A stretch of 64,000 nt of DNA from Phycisphaerae bacterium (GTDB lineage: Bacteria; Planctomycetota; Phycisphaerae; Phycisphaerales; UBA1924): NCBI GenBank assembly GCA_030432905.1, contig JAUILU010000006.1, positions 1-64,000 on the forward strand, read 5' to 3'. Both the position numbers and the translations under genes were made by a program. Under the pieces are notes generated by a model that saw only the letters and a list, made by a program, of their open reading frames with translations, was not told where the DNA came from and did not search any database. Numbering within the stretch: the stretch's first letter is position 1; every line of letters begins with the position of its first letter. Positions 50,410 to 58,936 of the stretch are shown piece after piece.

Positions 50410-51726
50410 ATGGTCAGAAGCGAAAGTTCTGTCATTCTGATCGCCGCTGACGCGATATGCGACGCCAACCTGTCGGTTACAGGCAGCCGTAACTCGCCCG
50501 CAGCCTTGCTTGTAGAACAAAGCGGGCAGACTTTGCGCGTGCTCGGCGTGGACTCACTGGACCGACTGGAATCGCACCCAGCAGCAGCAAACGCAACACG
50601 CATCGACCGCCCGGGCTGTGTGATTCTGCCGGGCCTCGTCAACGCCCACACGCACCTCGATCTGACACACGTCGGCCCCCGCCCGCACGACCCGAACGCC
50701 GGGTTCGTGGCGTGGGTAGACATGGTCCGGGCAGAACGGCACACGTCAGACGAACAGATCGCCGATTCCGTCCGCCAGGGCTGCGATCTGCTCAAAAAGG
50801 GTGGTGTCAGCATCGTCGGTGACATCGCCGGGGCAGCGGGGGGGCAACCCTCACTTGTGCCGTTCCACACACTCGCAGAATCCGGCCTGCAGGGCGTCAG
50901 TTTCCTCGAGTTCTTCGCCATCGGAACGCGGACACAGGACTCGATCGATCGCGTCAAAGAGCTTGTGCGAGGTCTCACACGAACGAAACAGGACGGCGTC
51001 CGCTTTGGGCTCCAGCCGCACGCGCCCAACACGGTCGCCCCGCCCGCGTACCTCGCCGCGGGCAAGCTCGCCGACGAGCGGGGCCTGCCACTGATCACGC
51101 ACCTCGCCGAGTCGGTCGAAGAACGGGAGTTCGTTGCTGAAGCAACCGGGCCTCAGCTTGAACTGATCCAGCGGCTCGGGATCTGGAACGACGAAGCCGC
51201 GGCTCAATTCGGCAGAGGCCAAAGCCCGGTCCAGCACCTCGCCGCGATCCTCGCGGGCTTCGACATGAACGCGGTCCACGTGAACCAGTGCTCGGACGAC
51301 GACCTCAACCTGCTCGCACTGACCGGCACGCGGGTTGTGTATTGCCCGAGGGCGAGCGAGTACTTCGGGGCGCGAGAGCACTTCGGGCCGCACCGGTACC
51401 GCGAGATGATCGAGCGTGGCATCTGCGTTGCGCTCGGGACAGACTCGATCATCAACCTGCCCGAGTCGGAGGTTGGTGAATCTGGGCTGGGTTTATCGCC
51501 GCTCGCCGAGGCTCGGCATCTGTTCCGCAGAGACTCAGCAGACGCGGGTGTCCTGATGCGGATGATGACGACCAACGGCGCGGCGGTGCTGGGCGAGCCG
51601 GAGTCGAGAGTGTCGCTTGCCGAGGGAGCCCAGCCCGCCGGGATCATCGCGGTCGAAGCAGAGCCGAGCGCGAATCCGCTGTTGTCTGTGTTCGAATCGA
51701 ATGCAGCGCCGGAGATTCTTGTCTGA
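50410..51726 (+). CDS. Amidohydrolase-family metal-dependent deaminase/hydrolase
   Basis: 438 residues. The metal ligands are HTHLD (about residue 79), the His of LITHLAES (about 230), the His of NAVHVNQ (about 280) and the Asp of GTDSIINLPES (about 345), the pattern of the TrzA/AtzA/aminofutalosine deaminase group. AGGAG lies 11 nt upstream of the ATG. In organisms with alternative complex III and menaquinone, an aminofutalosine deaminase would make sense, but the sequence alone does not separate this from other deaminases. It precedes resB by 84 bp. Confidence 0.85.
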   Translation: MVRSESSVILIAADAICDANLSVTGSRNSPAALLVEQSGQTLRVLGVDSLDRLESHPAAANATRIDRPGCVILPGLVNAHTHLDLTHVGPRPHDPNAGFVAWVDMVRAERHTSDEQIADSVRQGCDLLKKGGVSIVGDIAGAAGGQPSLVPFHTLAESGLQGVSFLEFFAIGTRTQDSIDRVKELVRGLTRTKQDGVRFGLQPHAPNTVAPPAYLAAGKLADERGLPLITHLAESVEEREFVAEATGPQLELIQRLGIWNDEAAAQFGRGQSPVQHLAAILAGFDMNAVHVNQCSDDDLNLLALTGTRVVYCPRASEYFGAREHFGPHRYREMIERGICVALGTDSIINLPESEVGESGLGLSPLAEARHLFRRDSADAGVLMRMMTTNGAAVLGEPESRVSLAEGAQPAGIIAVEAEPSANPLLSVFESNAAPEILV

Positions 51727-51810
51727 CGGGATTTGATCCGGTAAGGCAGAACGAAATCGAGTCGCTGCGTACAGTCTTAGACGCTGATCGGCGTTGTATT
51801 GGAGATCAGG

Positions 51811-54375
51811 TTGAGCGCAAAGTGGCGACGGGTACAAGCCTGGGACAAAGAGCATCTGACGGGCTGGCTTGCGCCTGTTCGCATGGTCCTCTTTCTGTTC
51901 AGTTCGATCCGTCTAGCCGCGGTCATGCTCGTCGGCGTGGCGCTCTACGCGGTGCTCGCGAGCGTGCCGGTCGGGCTGCTCGCGTTGATCCCGACGTGGC
52001 TGATCTACATCTCAACACTGGTTGCGGCGGCGCTCATCCCGGCGTTCATCGCTGCTGAGGTTTGCAAGGCGTTCATCGCGTCCAGCAAAACCAGCCGGGC
52101 CGTTGGATTTCTTATGACCGTGATCCCGGTGCTGCTTGTCGCGGCGGGCGGCGTGGTGCTCTGGCTCAATTTCGCGTGGCCCGCGCTTCGCTATGAGCCA
52201 GCCACCGGCGAAGGGCTCAGACTCTTCAGTGGTTTTGTCGAGGCTTACGACAGCACGACCGTTCGGCGACTCCCCGCGTTCGAGATGACCGAGCTCGAGT
52301 TCTACGCGTGGTGGCCGATGCGTGCGATGCTCATGATCTTCACGATCAACCTCATCATCGCGACCATCCGCCGGATCGAGTTCAAGTTCGTCAACCTCGG
52401 CGTCCTGACCGTGCACACGGGCATCGTGATGATCGCGATCGGCAGCGTCTACTACCAGATGTTCAAGCAGGAGGGCGACACGCTGCTGCTCGCGGGCGGC
52501 GCGATGCAGGGGCACGCGGGCATGGGGGCGGGCCCGGCGCAGGCCGCGTTCTACGACCGCGAAGACCCGGCGCTCTGGATCCACGCGGGCATGGACTGGC
52601 ACCAGCGTCGGATGCCGGGCTTGCCGAGGTACAACGACTACAACCTTGACGTCGGCAAGGGCGAGACCGCGCAGAGCGTCGTCGCGGGCACGGTCGAGCA
52701 CACACACGACCACGACGACCACGACGACCACGACGAGACCGTTGACACTTCGCTCGGCGCGCTGGACATCCCGCTCGACACGAGCGGCTCCGACACCGGG
52801 CTCTCAGATGTCGAACTCCGCGTCGTCGGCTTTGCTTCGTACGCCGAGCCCAGAGAAGACTGGCAAAAGGTTGACCCGCCAAGGCCCGAGGGCCAGCGGA
52901 CACCCCGGCAGTTCGTGTACATCGTCAACCACACAGATCAGGCAACCGGCACGCGCAACGATGAGGGGGTCCGCGCGTTCTGGTTCGCGTTTACGCCGAA
53001 CGATCCGGTGCACGGCATGCAGGAGATGCCAGATATCGGCATCGAGTACAAGCAGGACATGGACGAAACCCGATGGCGCGATCTCGGCGAGCAACTGCCT
53101 CAGGGCGCGCCGTACGGCTTTGTCGTCGAGATTCCCGAAGCCGGCTTCCGGCGGGTCATGGTGCCCGTGACCGGCGTGCGCACGCCGCTGGGTGACACCG
53201 GCTGGCACCTGACGCTCCAGCAGACGATGCCCGAGCCACCGTTTCCGATCGTGACCCCTGGGTACGAGGGCGCGACGAGCAGCGTCGCTTTTGTCAGGCT
53301 CGAGCCGCCCGAGGGCGACCCGTTCGTCAGGTGGGTGTACCACAGGTTCCCCGAGATCTCGCAGGACCTGCTGGAAGTGGAAAGCGACGACGGCAGGCCC
53401 GTTCGCCGAGACCCGGACCCGGCGATCCGTGTGGGCTACATCGATGCGAGCAAGTTTCAGGTCTATTTCAACGAGGATTCTGAGACTGGCGAGATCGACT
53501 CGATCGTGCGCACGTCCATGACACTCGTCAAACGCGACGGCCTGACCCGCGGCGATCGTTTGCTCGAGCCCGTGCCCATGCTCTCATTCGACATCGCCGA
53601 CCGCTGGGAAGACGCGAGACAGTTCGAGGCACCAGAGCCCGTGCCCGCCGACGACCAAGACGGCAACTTCGTCGGCTCGCACGAAAAAGCCATGATCGCG
53701 GTCGAGGTATCGAGCACGACTTCTGATTGGAATGAAGTCGTGTGGCTGCCCTTCTGCAAGTTCACGGACGTCGGCTCACTCCGCGCATCGACACAGCGTT
53801 CGGTGACACTCCCCGACGGCCGACAGATCTCACTCGTCTTCGGCAGGGTCCAGCACCGGCTCCCCGGGTTCCAGCTCCGGATGCTCGACTTTACGATGCT
53901 CAGCTACGACCACCGCGGCTCGCCTCGCGACTACCAATCGCTTGTGCGTGTCGAGCCAACCGCAGGCGGGTTCGAGGCGTACGACCACGTGACAAGGCTC
54001 AACGCGCCGCTCAAAGCGCCGTTCCAGTGGTCGAGTCGGCGAGGGTTTGGCGCAAATCTCTACGGCGAGATCATGAGCCACCTCAGCCCGACGCAGTTCA
54101 AGTTCTCGCAGGCCGGCTGGGACAGGTCCGGCTGGGAGCAGAGCCAGCAGCTCGTCGATCAGGGCATCCTCGATCGGCCGCGTGCAAACTTCACGATCCT
54201 CGGCGTCGGCAACAACCCGGGGATCCACGTCATCGCGCTGGGCGGCGTGCTCATGGGCGTCGGGACGCCGTGGGCGTTCTATGTCAAACCCTGGCTTGTG
54301 CGCCGGCAGAAACGCAAGATCCAGGCGCAGCTCGCGCAGCAGACCGCCGAGCCGGAAGGAGAAGTCCCGGCATGA
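51811..54375 (+). CDS. resB: ResB-like cytochrome c biogenesis protein (System II)
   Basis: About 854 residues, long for ResB. N-terminal membrane helices cluster at about 28-60, 70-90, 95-120 and 175-220 (LVNLGVLTVHTGIVMIAIGSVYY-like run), a large extracytoplasmic region follows, and one helix lies near 805-825. A His/Asp-rich stretch is at about 296-310. The start is TTG at 51811 with GGAG 6 nt upstream; a TTG at 51799 is the alternative. ResB and CcsA together handle heme delivery to apocytochrome c. The stop overlaps ccsA at ATGA. The family call rests on topology, GxLxxHxG-type motif and the ccsA neighbour. Confidence 0.78.
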   Translation: MSAKWRRVQAWDKEHLTGWLAPVRMVLFLFSSIRLAAVMLVGVALYAVLASVPVGLLALIPTWLIYISTLVAAALIPAFIAAEVCKAFIASSKTSRAVGFLMTVIPVLLVAAGGVVLWLNFAWPALRYEPATGEGLRLFSGFVEAYDSTTVRRLPAFEMTELEFYAWWPMRAMLMIFTINLIIATIRRIEFKFVNLGVLTVHTGIVMIAIGSVYYQMFKQEGDTLLLAGGAMQGHAGMGAGPAQAAFYDREDPALWIHAGMDWHQRRMPGLPRYNDYNLDVGKGETAQSVVAGTVEHTHDHDDHDDHDETVDTSLGALDIPLDTSGSDTGLSDVELRVVGFASYAEPREDWQKVDPPRPEGQRTPRQFVYIVNHTDQATGTRNDEGVRAFWFAFTPNDPVHGMQEMPDIGIEYKQDMDETRWRDLGEQLPQGAPYGFVVEIPEAGFRRVMVPVTGVRTPLGDTGWHLTLQQTMPEPPFPIVTPGYEGATSSVAFVRLEPPEGDPFVRWVYHRFPEISQDLLEVESDDGRPVRRDPDPAIRVGYIDASKFQVYFNEDSETGEIDSIVRTSMTLVKRDGLTRGDRLLEPVPMLSFDIADRWEDARQFEAPEPVPADDQDGNFVGSHEKAMIAVEVSSTTSDWNEVVWLPFCKFTDVGSLRASTQRSVTLPDGRQISLVFGRVQHRLPGFQLRMLDFTMLSYDHRGSPRDYQSLVRVEPTAGGFEAYDHVTRLNAPLKAPFQWSSRRGFGANLYGEIMSHLSPTQFKFSQAGWDRSGWEQSQQLVDQGILDRPRANFTILGVGNNPGIHVIALGGVLMGVGTPWAFYVKPWLVRRQKRKIQAQLAQQTAEPEGEVPA

Positions 54376-56114
54376 AACGCACACTCTCACTCATCGCGAT
54401 GCTGATGCTCGCAGTCGGCGCTCTGGCGCAGAACGCGCCGGCGGGCAACGCGCACCCCGAGTCGCAGCTCCTCGCAAACCAAGAGGGCGGCTTCGTCAAC
54501 CCGTTTGGCAATCCGCCCGCCCAGTCGTCTTCATCGCCCGACGGCAAGCACGCATTCGCGGGGCAACTCGATCTCTCACCGATCCGAACCGCGGCGGTCT
54601 TCCACAACGGTCGCGTCAAAACCATCGGCACGCTCGCCCGCGAAACGGTGTTCCAAATCTCAGGTAAGCGCAAGTACGACGAACCCAGCGCGCCGAACGA
54701 AGCGGGCAAGTCAGAGAAGCTCAAGTACGACCCGGTGTTCACGCTTCTCGATCTCGCGATCGACCCGGCGTACTACAGCGACAAGCCGCTCGTCGCGGTG
54801 GACTTCCTGCCCGCGAGGCAGGCGTTTCTCAATGCCGCGTTCGAGGACGACTACAAGGCGGTCGAACGCTGGACGAAGTACGGCCGGATCTCGCCGGTCA
54901 TGGCGGTCCAGCTCGGCGGTCTGATCTACACGCAGAACGAGTCCGTTCCGGCCTACCGCGAATCGATCGGGCGGATCGACCGCAGGCTCGGGCTCTACCA
55001 GAACACGGTCAACAACCTCGCGATGGTCGCGCCGGATTCGCTGGAAGATAAATGGCACCACCTCGGCGAGTGGGGCGGCGAAACTGAACTCGGCGCAATC
55101 TCCGCGAAGCTCGGCTCAGCATGGCGCGCCCAAGACGCCCCGGCGGTCAACGCGGCGATCGCAGAACTGGCGGGTACGCTCCCGACGATTAACTCAGCGC
55201 AGTATCCAACGCAGAAACTCAAGGTCGAGTCGCTCTACAACTCGCTCGGCGCGTTCGAGTGGGGGCTCTGGCTCTACGGCTTCGCGTTTGTCACGCTCAT
55301 GCTGGCTTTCGGCACGGGGCGGAAGTGGATCATCACGCTAGGCGCGGTGCTGCTGATGGGTGCGATCGTCATGCACGCGACGGGCTTCACGCTGCGTTGC
55401 ATCGTCGCCGACCGATTCGCGATCCAGAACCAGTTCGAGTCCATGACCGGGCTGAGCCTGTTCGCGGCGATCGTCGGGTGCGGGCTGATGATCCTCAAGA
55501 AGCAGTGGCTCTTCGGGGCCGCGACTGCGGGGGTCGGGTTCTTGGTGCTCATCACCGCGACGCAGACCGGCGTGCCGGGGCGTGATATTCAGAACGAAGC
55601 GGCGATCCTGAACACGAGCGTGCTGCTCAAGTACCACGTGACGACCGTGCTCGCCTCCTACGGCTTGATCTCGCTCGGGTTCATCGTGAGCCTGTTCTAC
55701 CTCGGCACGCACTACGCCTCCAAGCTGCGGGGCGGGGAGGGCGACGCGATGCTCGCCGCCGATGCGCTTGGCATCGAAGAGGGCAAGCCGACCGGTGTGA
55801 AGCGGACGCTCGCTGACCTGCACACCGCGCAGATGAGCGTGCTTCAACTCGCGTTCTGGACGCTCGGCGTCGGGACGCTGCTCGGCGCTTGGTGGGCGGA
55901 CCATTCGTGGGGTCGCTGGTGGGCGTTCGATCCGAAGGAAACATGGGCGCTCGTGACATGGATCGTGTACCTGATCGTGATCCACGTCCGCTTCGCCGGA
56001 CCCAAGAACCCTGGGCTGGTCACCGCGTGGCTGAGCGTGATTGGGTTCTTCATCATGCTCTGGACGTACTTCGGCGTGAACCTGCTCCTGCCGGGCCTGC
56101 ACGCCTACGCGTAA
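54372..56114 (+). CDS. ccsA: CcsA/ResC-like cytochrome c synthase subunit (System II)
   Basis: 580 residues. The ATG overlaps the resB stop (ATGA) and gives a signal peptide (about 1-20). A periplasmic segment (about 25-290) is followed by seven or eight helices. The tryptophan-rich heme-handling WWD motif HSWGRWWAFDPKETWAL is at about residues 509-527, and external His residues flank it. With ResB it attaches heme to the c-type cytochromes of the act and cox operons. The large N-terminal soluble region is unusual for short CcsA proteins. Confidence 0.9.
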   Translation: MKRTLSLIAMLMLAVGALAQNAPAGNAHPESQLLANQEGGFVNPFGNPPAQSSSSPDGKHAFAGQLDLSPIRTAAVFHNGRVKTIGTLARETVFQISGKRKYDEPSAPNEAGKSEKLKYDPVFTLLDLAIDPAYYSDKPLVAVDFLPARQAFLNAAFEDDYKAVERWTKYGRISPVMAVQLGGLIYTQNESVPAYRESIGRIDRRLGLYQNTVNNLAMVAPDSLEDKWHHLGEWGGETELGAISAKLGSAWRAQDAPAVNAAIAELAGTLPTINSAQYPTQKLKVESLYNSLGAFEWGLWLYGFAFVTLMLAFGTGRKWIITLGAVLLMGAIVMHATGFTLRCIVADRFAIQNQFESMTGLSLFAAIVGCGLMILKKQWLFGAATAGVGFLVLITATQTGVPGRDIQNEAAILNTSVLLKYHVTTVLASYGLISLGFIVSLFYLGTHYASKLRGGEGDAMLAADALGIEEGKPTGVKRTLADLHTAQMSVLQLAFWTLGVGTLLGAWWADHSWGRWWAFDPKETWALVTWIVYLIVIHVRFAGPKNPGLVTAWLSVIGFFIMLWTYFGVNLLLPGLHAYA

Positions 56115-56354
56115 AAGTTGCGTGATCCGCGCCGACGAACGACCGATTAAGAGGGGCCTGCGGGGGCCGTGGGGCGGTTTTGGTGTGAATTCTTGGATTC
56201 CACGATCCGACCCGGCGATCGTTTCGTATTCTTCACCAGAAAGGCCCCGGCCCGATGCCCCAAGGAGTGCTTGGAGCGCCGGAAAGCGGGTGTTAGGCTG
56301 GCACAGAGCGTGTCCTCAAGGTGGGGACGCGAGCGAGCCGAGAGTGTGAGTGCA

Positions 56355-56750
56355 ATGACTACCGAAGCCCCGATCATCGATTGGCACAAGCTGGCGAAGG
56401 ATGCCGGCGGGTACAGCCCGCAGGTATTCGAGTTTGTCCGTGATGGGCTCCAGCACGCCTCGGAGATGGCCGCCGCCAGCAGGCAGGGCGACATCGTCGA
56501 GGACGAGTCCCGCCACGTCTCGGGTCAGGAACTCTGCCTTGGGCTGCGTGATCTGGCGATCCGCCGCTACGGCCCGCTCGCACGCACCGTGCTCGGCCAC
56601 TGGAACGTTCACGGCACCGATGACTTCGGCAAGATCGTCTTCGCCCTGATCGACATCGGCATCCTGCGCAAGACTGAGGACGACTGCCAGGAGGACTTCG
56701 TTGGCGTCTACGACTTCGACGAAGCGTTCGCCGAGGCTGAACTCATCTAA
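56355..56750 (+). CDS. Minf_1886 family conserved protein
   Basis: 131 residues, small, soluble, no signal. Segments such as AYGFVFEALQ-like EFVRDGLQHASEM, VSGQELCLGLRDLAIRRYG, VLGHWNVHGTDDFGKIVFALIDIG and VYDFDEAF match the family named after a Methylacidiphilum protein and frequent in planctomycetes and Verrucomicrobia. Function unknown. The start at 56355 gives normal family length; a GTG at 56346 would add three residues. It is followed 30 bp later by an AI-2E-type transporter gene. Confidence 0.85.
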   Translation: MTTEAPIIDWHKLAKDAGGYSPQVFEFVRDGLQHASEMAAASRQGDIVEDESRHVSGQELCLGLRDLAIRRYGPLARTVLGHWNVHGTDDFGKIVFALIDIGILRKTEDDCQEDFVGVYDFDEAFAEAELI

Positions 56751-56780
56751 CACGCCCGGTTTGGTGTATCCTGTCTGACC

Positions 56781-58139
56781 ATGAGCCAGCAGGACGACGC
56801 CAACACGAATTCTGAATCAGAACAACCGACGACCGACCGCTGGCTCGACCGCCATCTGTGGCAGATCCAGCCGGTGCGCGATGTGCTCGTTCTGCTGGCC
56901 ATCGTCGGCATCTTCTGGCTCGGCTACAAGCTCAGCGTGGTCACAGTGCCGGTGCTGCTTGCGATCATGCTCGCGTACCTCTTCGAGCCGGTGATCCAGT
57001 GGGCGACGAAGCGCGAGTGGGTCAGTCGGCAAGGTGCTGTCGCGGGTGTGATAGGCGCGTGCGCGCTGGTGGTCGTTGTGCCGCTGGTCATCGGGCTGTC
57101 GTTCGCGGCGGTCCAGGGCGTGCAACTCGCGGGCGACGTTGCAGGTAGCGCGACCGCAATCAAGAACGCCGTCGATAACCCGGAAGACGATCTGGCGCAG
57201 ATGCAGGTCCAAGGGCGAATCCCGACGTGGATCCGCGATCAGATCGTTGATGCGAAACTCAAGGAGGCCGAGCAGGTCAAGGCCGCCGAGGAAGCGGCCC
57301 GCGCAGCCGCCGAAGCCGAGGCCAACGGCGAGCCCGCGCCGGAGATCGTGTACCAGCCCCCATCAGACGACGCGGGCGAGGCGCTTCAGCTTGTCATCTC
57401 GTGGGTGGAGAAGAACGCGACGGCCGTGACGCAGCGCGCCCTGCAAACAGGCGCCACCGCGTTCGATGCGTTCATCCGAACCGTCACCTCCGTGATCTAC
57501 ATCGGGTTCACGCTTTTCCTGACGGCGTTTTTCTTCTTCTTCATCTCATCCGGCTACGGCAAGGTCCTCGAGTTCGGTCACAAGTTCATCCCCGAGGATC
57601 ACAGAGACATCACGCTCGATCTGCTCCATAAGTTCGACAAGGTCATCGCGGGATTTGTGCGAGGCCGGATCACCATCGCGTTTATCCAGTCAATTATTTT
57701 CTCGCTCGGTTACTGGATGATCGGCGTGCCAGCCCCGGTGCTGCTCGGTGTCGGTGTCGCGGTGCTCTCGATCGTGCCCTACGCTGCGCTTGTCGGCATC
57801 CCGGTCTCGATCGGCTTGCTCTGGCTCGAAACACGCAGCGGTTTCCGCGCTTCGATTTTCTGGACGATCGGTGCGCCCGTCGCGCTCTACTTCATCGGGC
57901 AGGCGCTCGACGACTACGTGCTGACGCCGATGATCCAGGGCAAGTCCACAGGCATGGACACACCGACGATCCTGTTCGCAACACTCGCCGGCGGCTCACT
58001 CATGGGGATCTACGGCTTGCTGCTCGCGATCCCGCTGGCGGCGTGCCTGAAGATCCTCCTGCAAGAGCTTTTCTGGCCGAGGTTCCAGGAATGGATCGCC
58101 GGGAAACGCCCAGACTTCCTGCCGATCAGCAAGGACTAG
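56781..58139 (+). CDS. AI-2E family transporter (PerM-like)
   Basis: 452 residues. The family has about eight helices; here four lie before residue 130 and four after residue 225, with a soluble central segment (about 130-215) rich in Ala/Glu. Conserved C-terminal features are FVRGRITIAFIQSIIFSLGYW, IPYAALVGIP-like IVPYAALVGIPVSIG and GQALDDYVLTPMIQGKS. Members export autoinducer-2 or act as ion/metabolite exporters. Ribosome binding site unclear. The stop abuts the convergent gene. Confidence 0.9.
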   Translation: MSQQDDANTNSESEQPTTDRWLDRHLWQIQPVRDVLVLLAIVGIFWLGYKLSVVTVPVLLAIMLAYLFEPVIQWATKREWVSRQGAVAGVIGACALVVVVPLVIGLSFAAVQGVQLAGDVAGSATAIKNAVDNPEDDLAQMQVQGRIPTWIRDQIVDAKLKEAEQVKAAEEAARAAAEAEANGEPAPEIVYQPPSDDAGEALQLVISWVEKNATAVTQRALQTGATAFDAFIRTVTSVIYIGFTLFLTAFFFFFISSGYGKVLEFGHKFIPEDHRDITLDLLHKFDKVIAGFVRGRITIAFIQSIIFSLGYWMIGVPAPVLLGVGVAVLSIVPYAALVGIPVSIGLLWLETRSGFRASIFWTIGAPVALYFIGQALDDYVLTPMIQGKSTGMDTPTILFATLAGGSLMGIYGLLLAIPLAACLKILLQELFWPRFQEWIAGKRPDFLPISKD

Positions 58140-58892
58140 TCAGAGCTTCTCGTCGCAGATCGGGCATTCGTCTGGTTTGGTACCGTTGCTCAACAGCGGG
58201 TAAAACTTTTCGCAGTGTGGACACTGGCCTGCGAGCACGCGTCTGGCATCAGGGTCGACGGCATGTAGTGCTACATCATCCTCGGCTTGTTTCTTCGGGA
58301 CTAGGCCATCGCCATCTTGCCAAGTGATGTACCGCTGCGGAACCGGGTTCCGGCCCTCTGGCCACTGCTGATCCCAGAGGATCGTGTACATCTTCCACTC
58401 GCCGTTGACCTTGATCATCTGCATGCTGTTGATGCCTTTGACCATCTGCGGCTCGCCCTGTGCGTTGGTGAAGTGGCCCTCGTAGGCGCTAAAGGCGTGG
58501 GCAACTGTGCCGTAGACCTCAAGTGTGCGCCCAATCTCGGCTTCGGTAAAGCCCATGTTCTCCAAGAAATCGAGTGAGCGGTCGGCATACTCGGCGGGCG
58601 TCATAGAACTCGGCGTGAACTCTTTGAACTCGCGCGAGGTCGGCTGCATCGAAGTCAGCGTCGCGCCCTCTGCAAAGACCGCAGCCATTCGCTCGCGGTC
58701 GCGCTTCTGACCGACCGGACCGGAGATCGACGCGTATGTCTCTGTAATCAGCGCATCGATCGCGGCGAGATCTTCCGCGGCGATCTCGGGCATCCGCTCG
58801 GCGTCAGTCGGCTGGAGCATCTCGTACGCGCCCCAGCCTCCTGCGGAAAGCACACCGGCAGCAGCTAGAGCGAGGATCGTTTTCTTAGGCAT
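58140..58892 (-). CDS. Exported NTF2-like protein with C-terminal zinc ribbon
   Basis: 250 residues. An N-terminal hydrophobic segment (about 5-22) looks like a signal peptide or anchor. Residues about 40-185 resemble a SnoaL/NTF2-like domain (ALITETYASI, RERMAAVFAEGATL, VNGEWKMYTILWDQQW). The C-terminal 35 residues have CPHC and CPIC spaced by 16 residues, a zinc ribbon. A zinc ribbon on an exported protein is uncommon. GGAG lies upstream of the start. Function not recognised. Confidence 0.75.
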   Translation of the reverse strand: MPKKTILALAAAGVLSAGGWGAYEMLQPTDAERMPEIAAEDLAAIDALITETYASISGPVGQKRDRERMAAVFAEGATLTSMQPTSREFKEFTPSSMTPAEYADRSLDFLENMGFTEAEIGRTLEVYGTVAHAFSAYEGHFTNAQGEPQMVKGINSMQMIKVNGEWKMYTILWDQQWPEGRNPVPQRYITWQDGDGLVPKKQAEDDVALHAVDPDARRVLAGQCPHCEKFYPLLSNGTKPDECPICDEKL

Positions 58893-58936
58893 CGGTCGGT
58901 CTCCGTGTTCGGGCGTGTCTCAGCCCAAGACGGAGT

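Noticed and set aside
53742..54371. Upstream in-frame extension of ccsA
   Set aside because: It is the out-of-frame shadow of resB; the ATG at 54372 overlaps the resB stop and gives a signal peptide.
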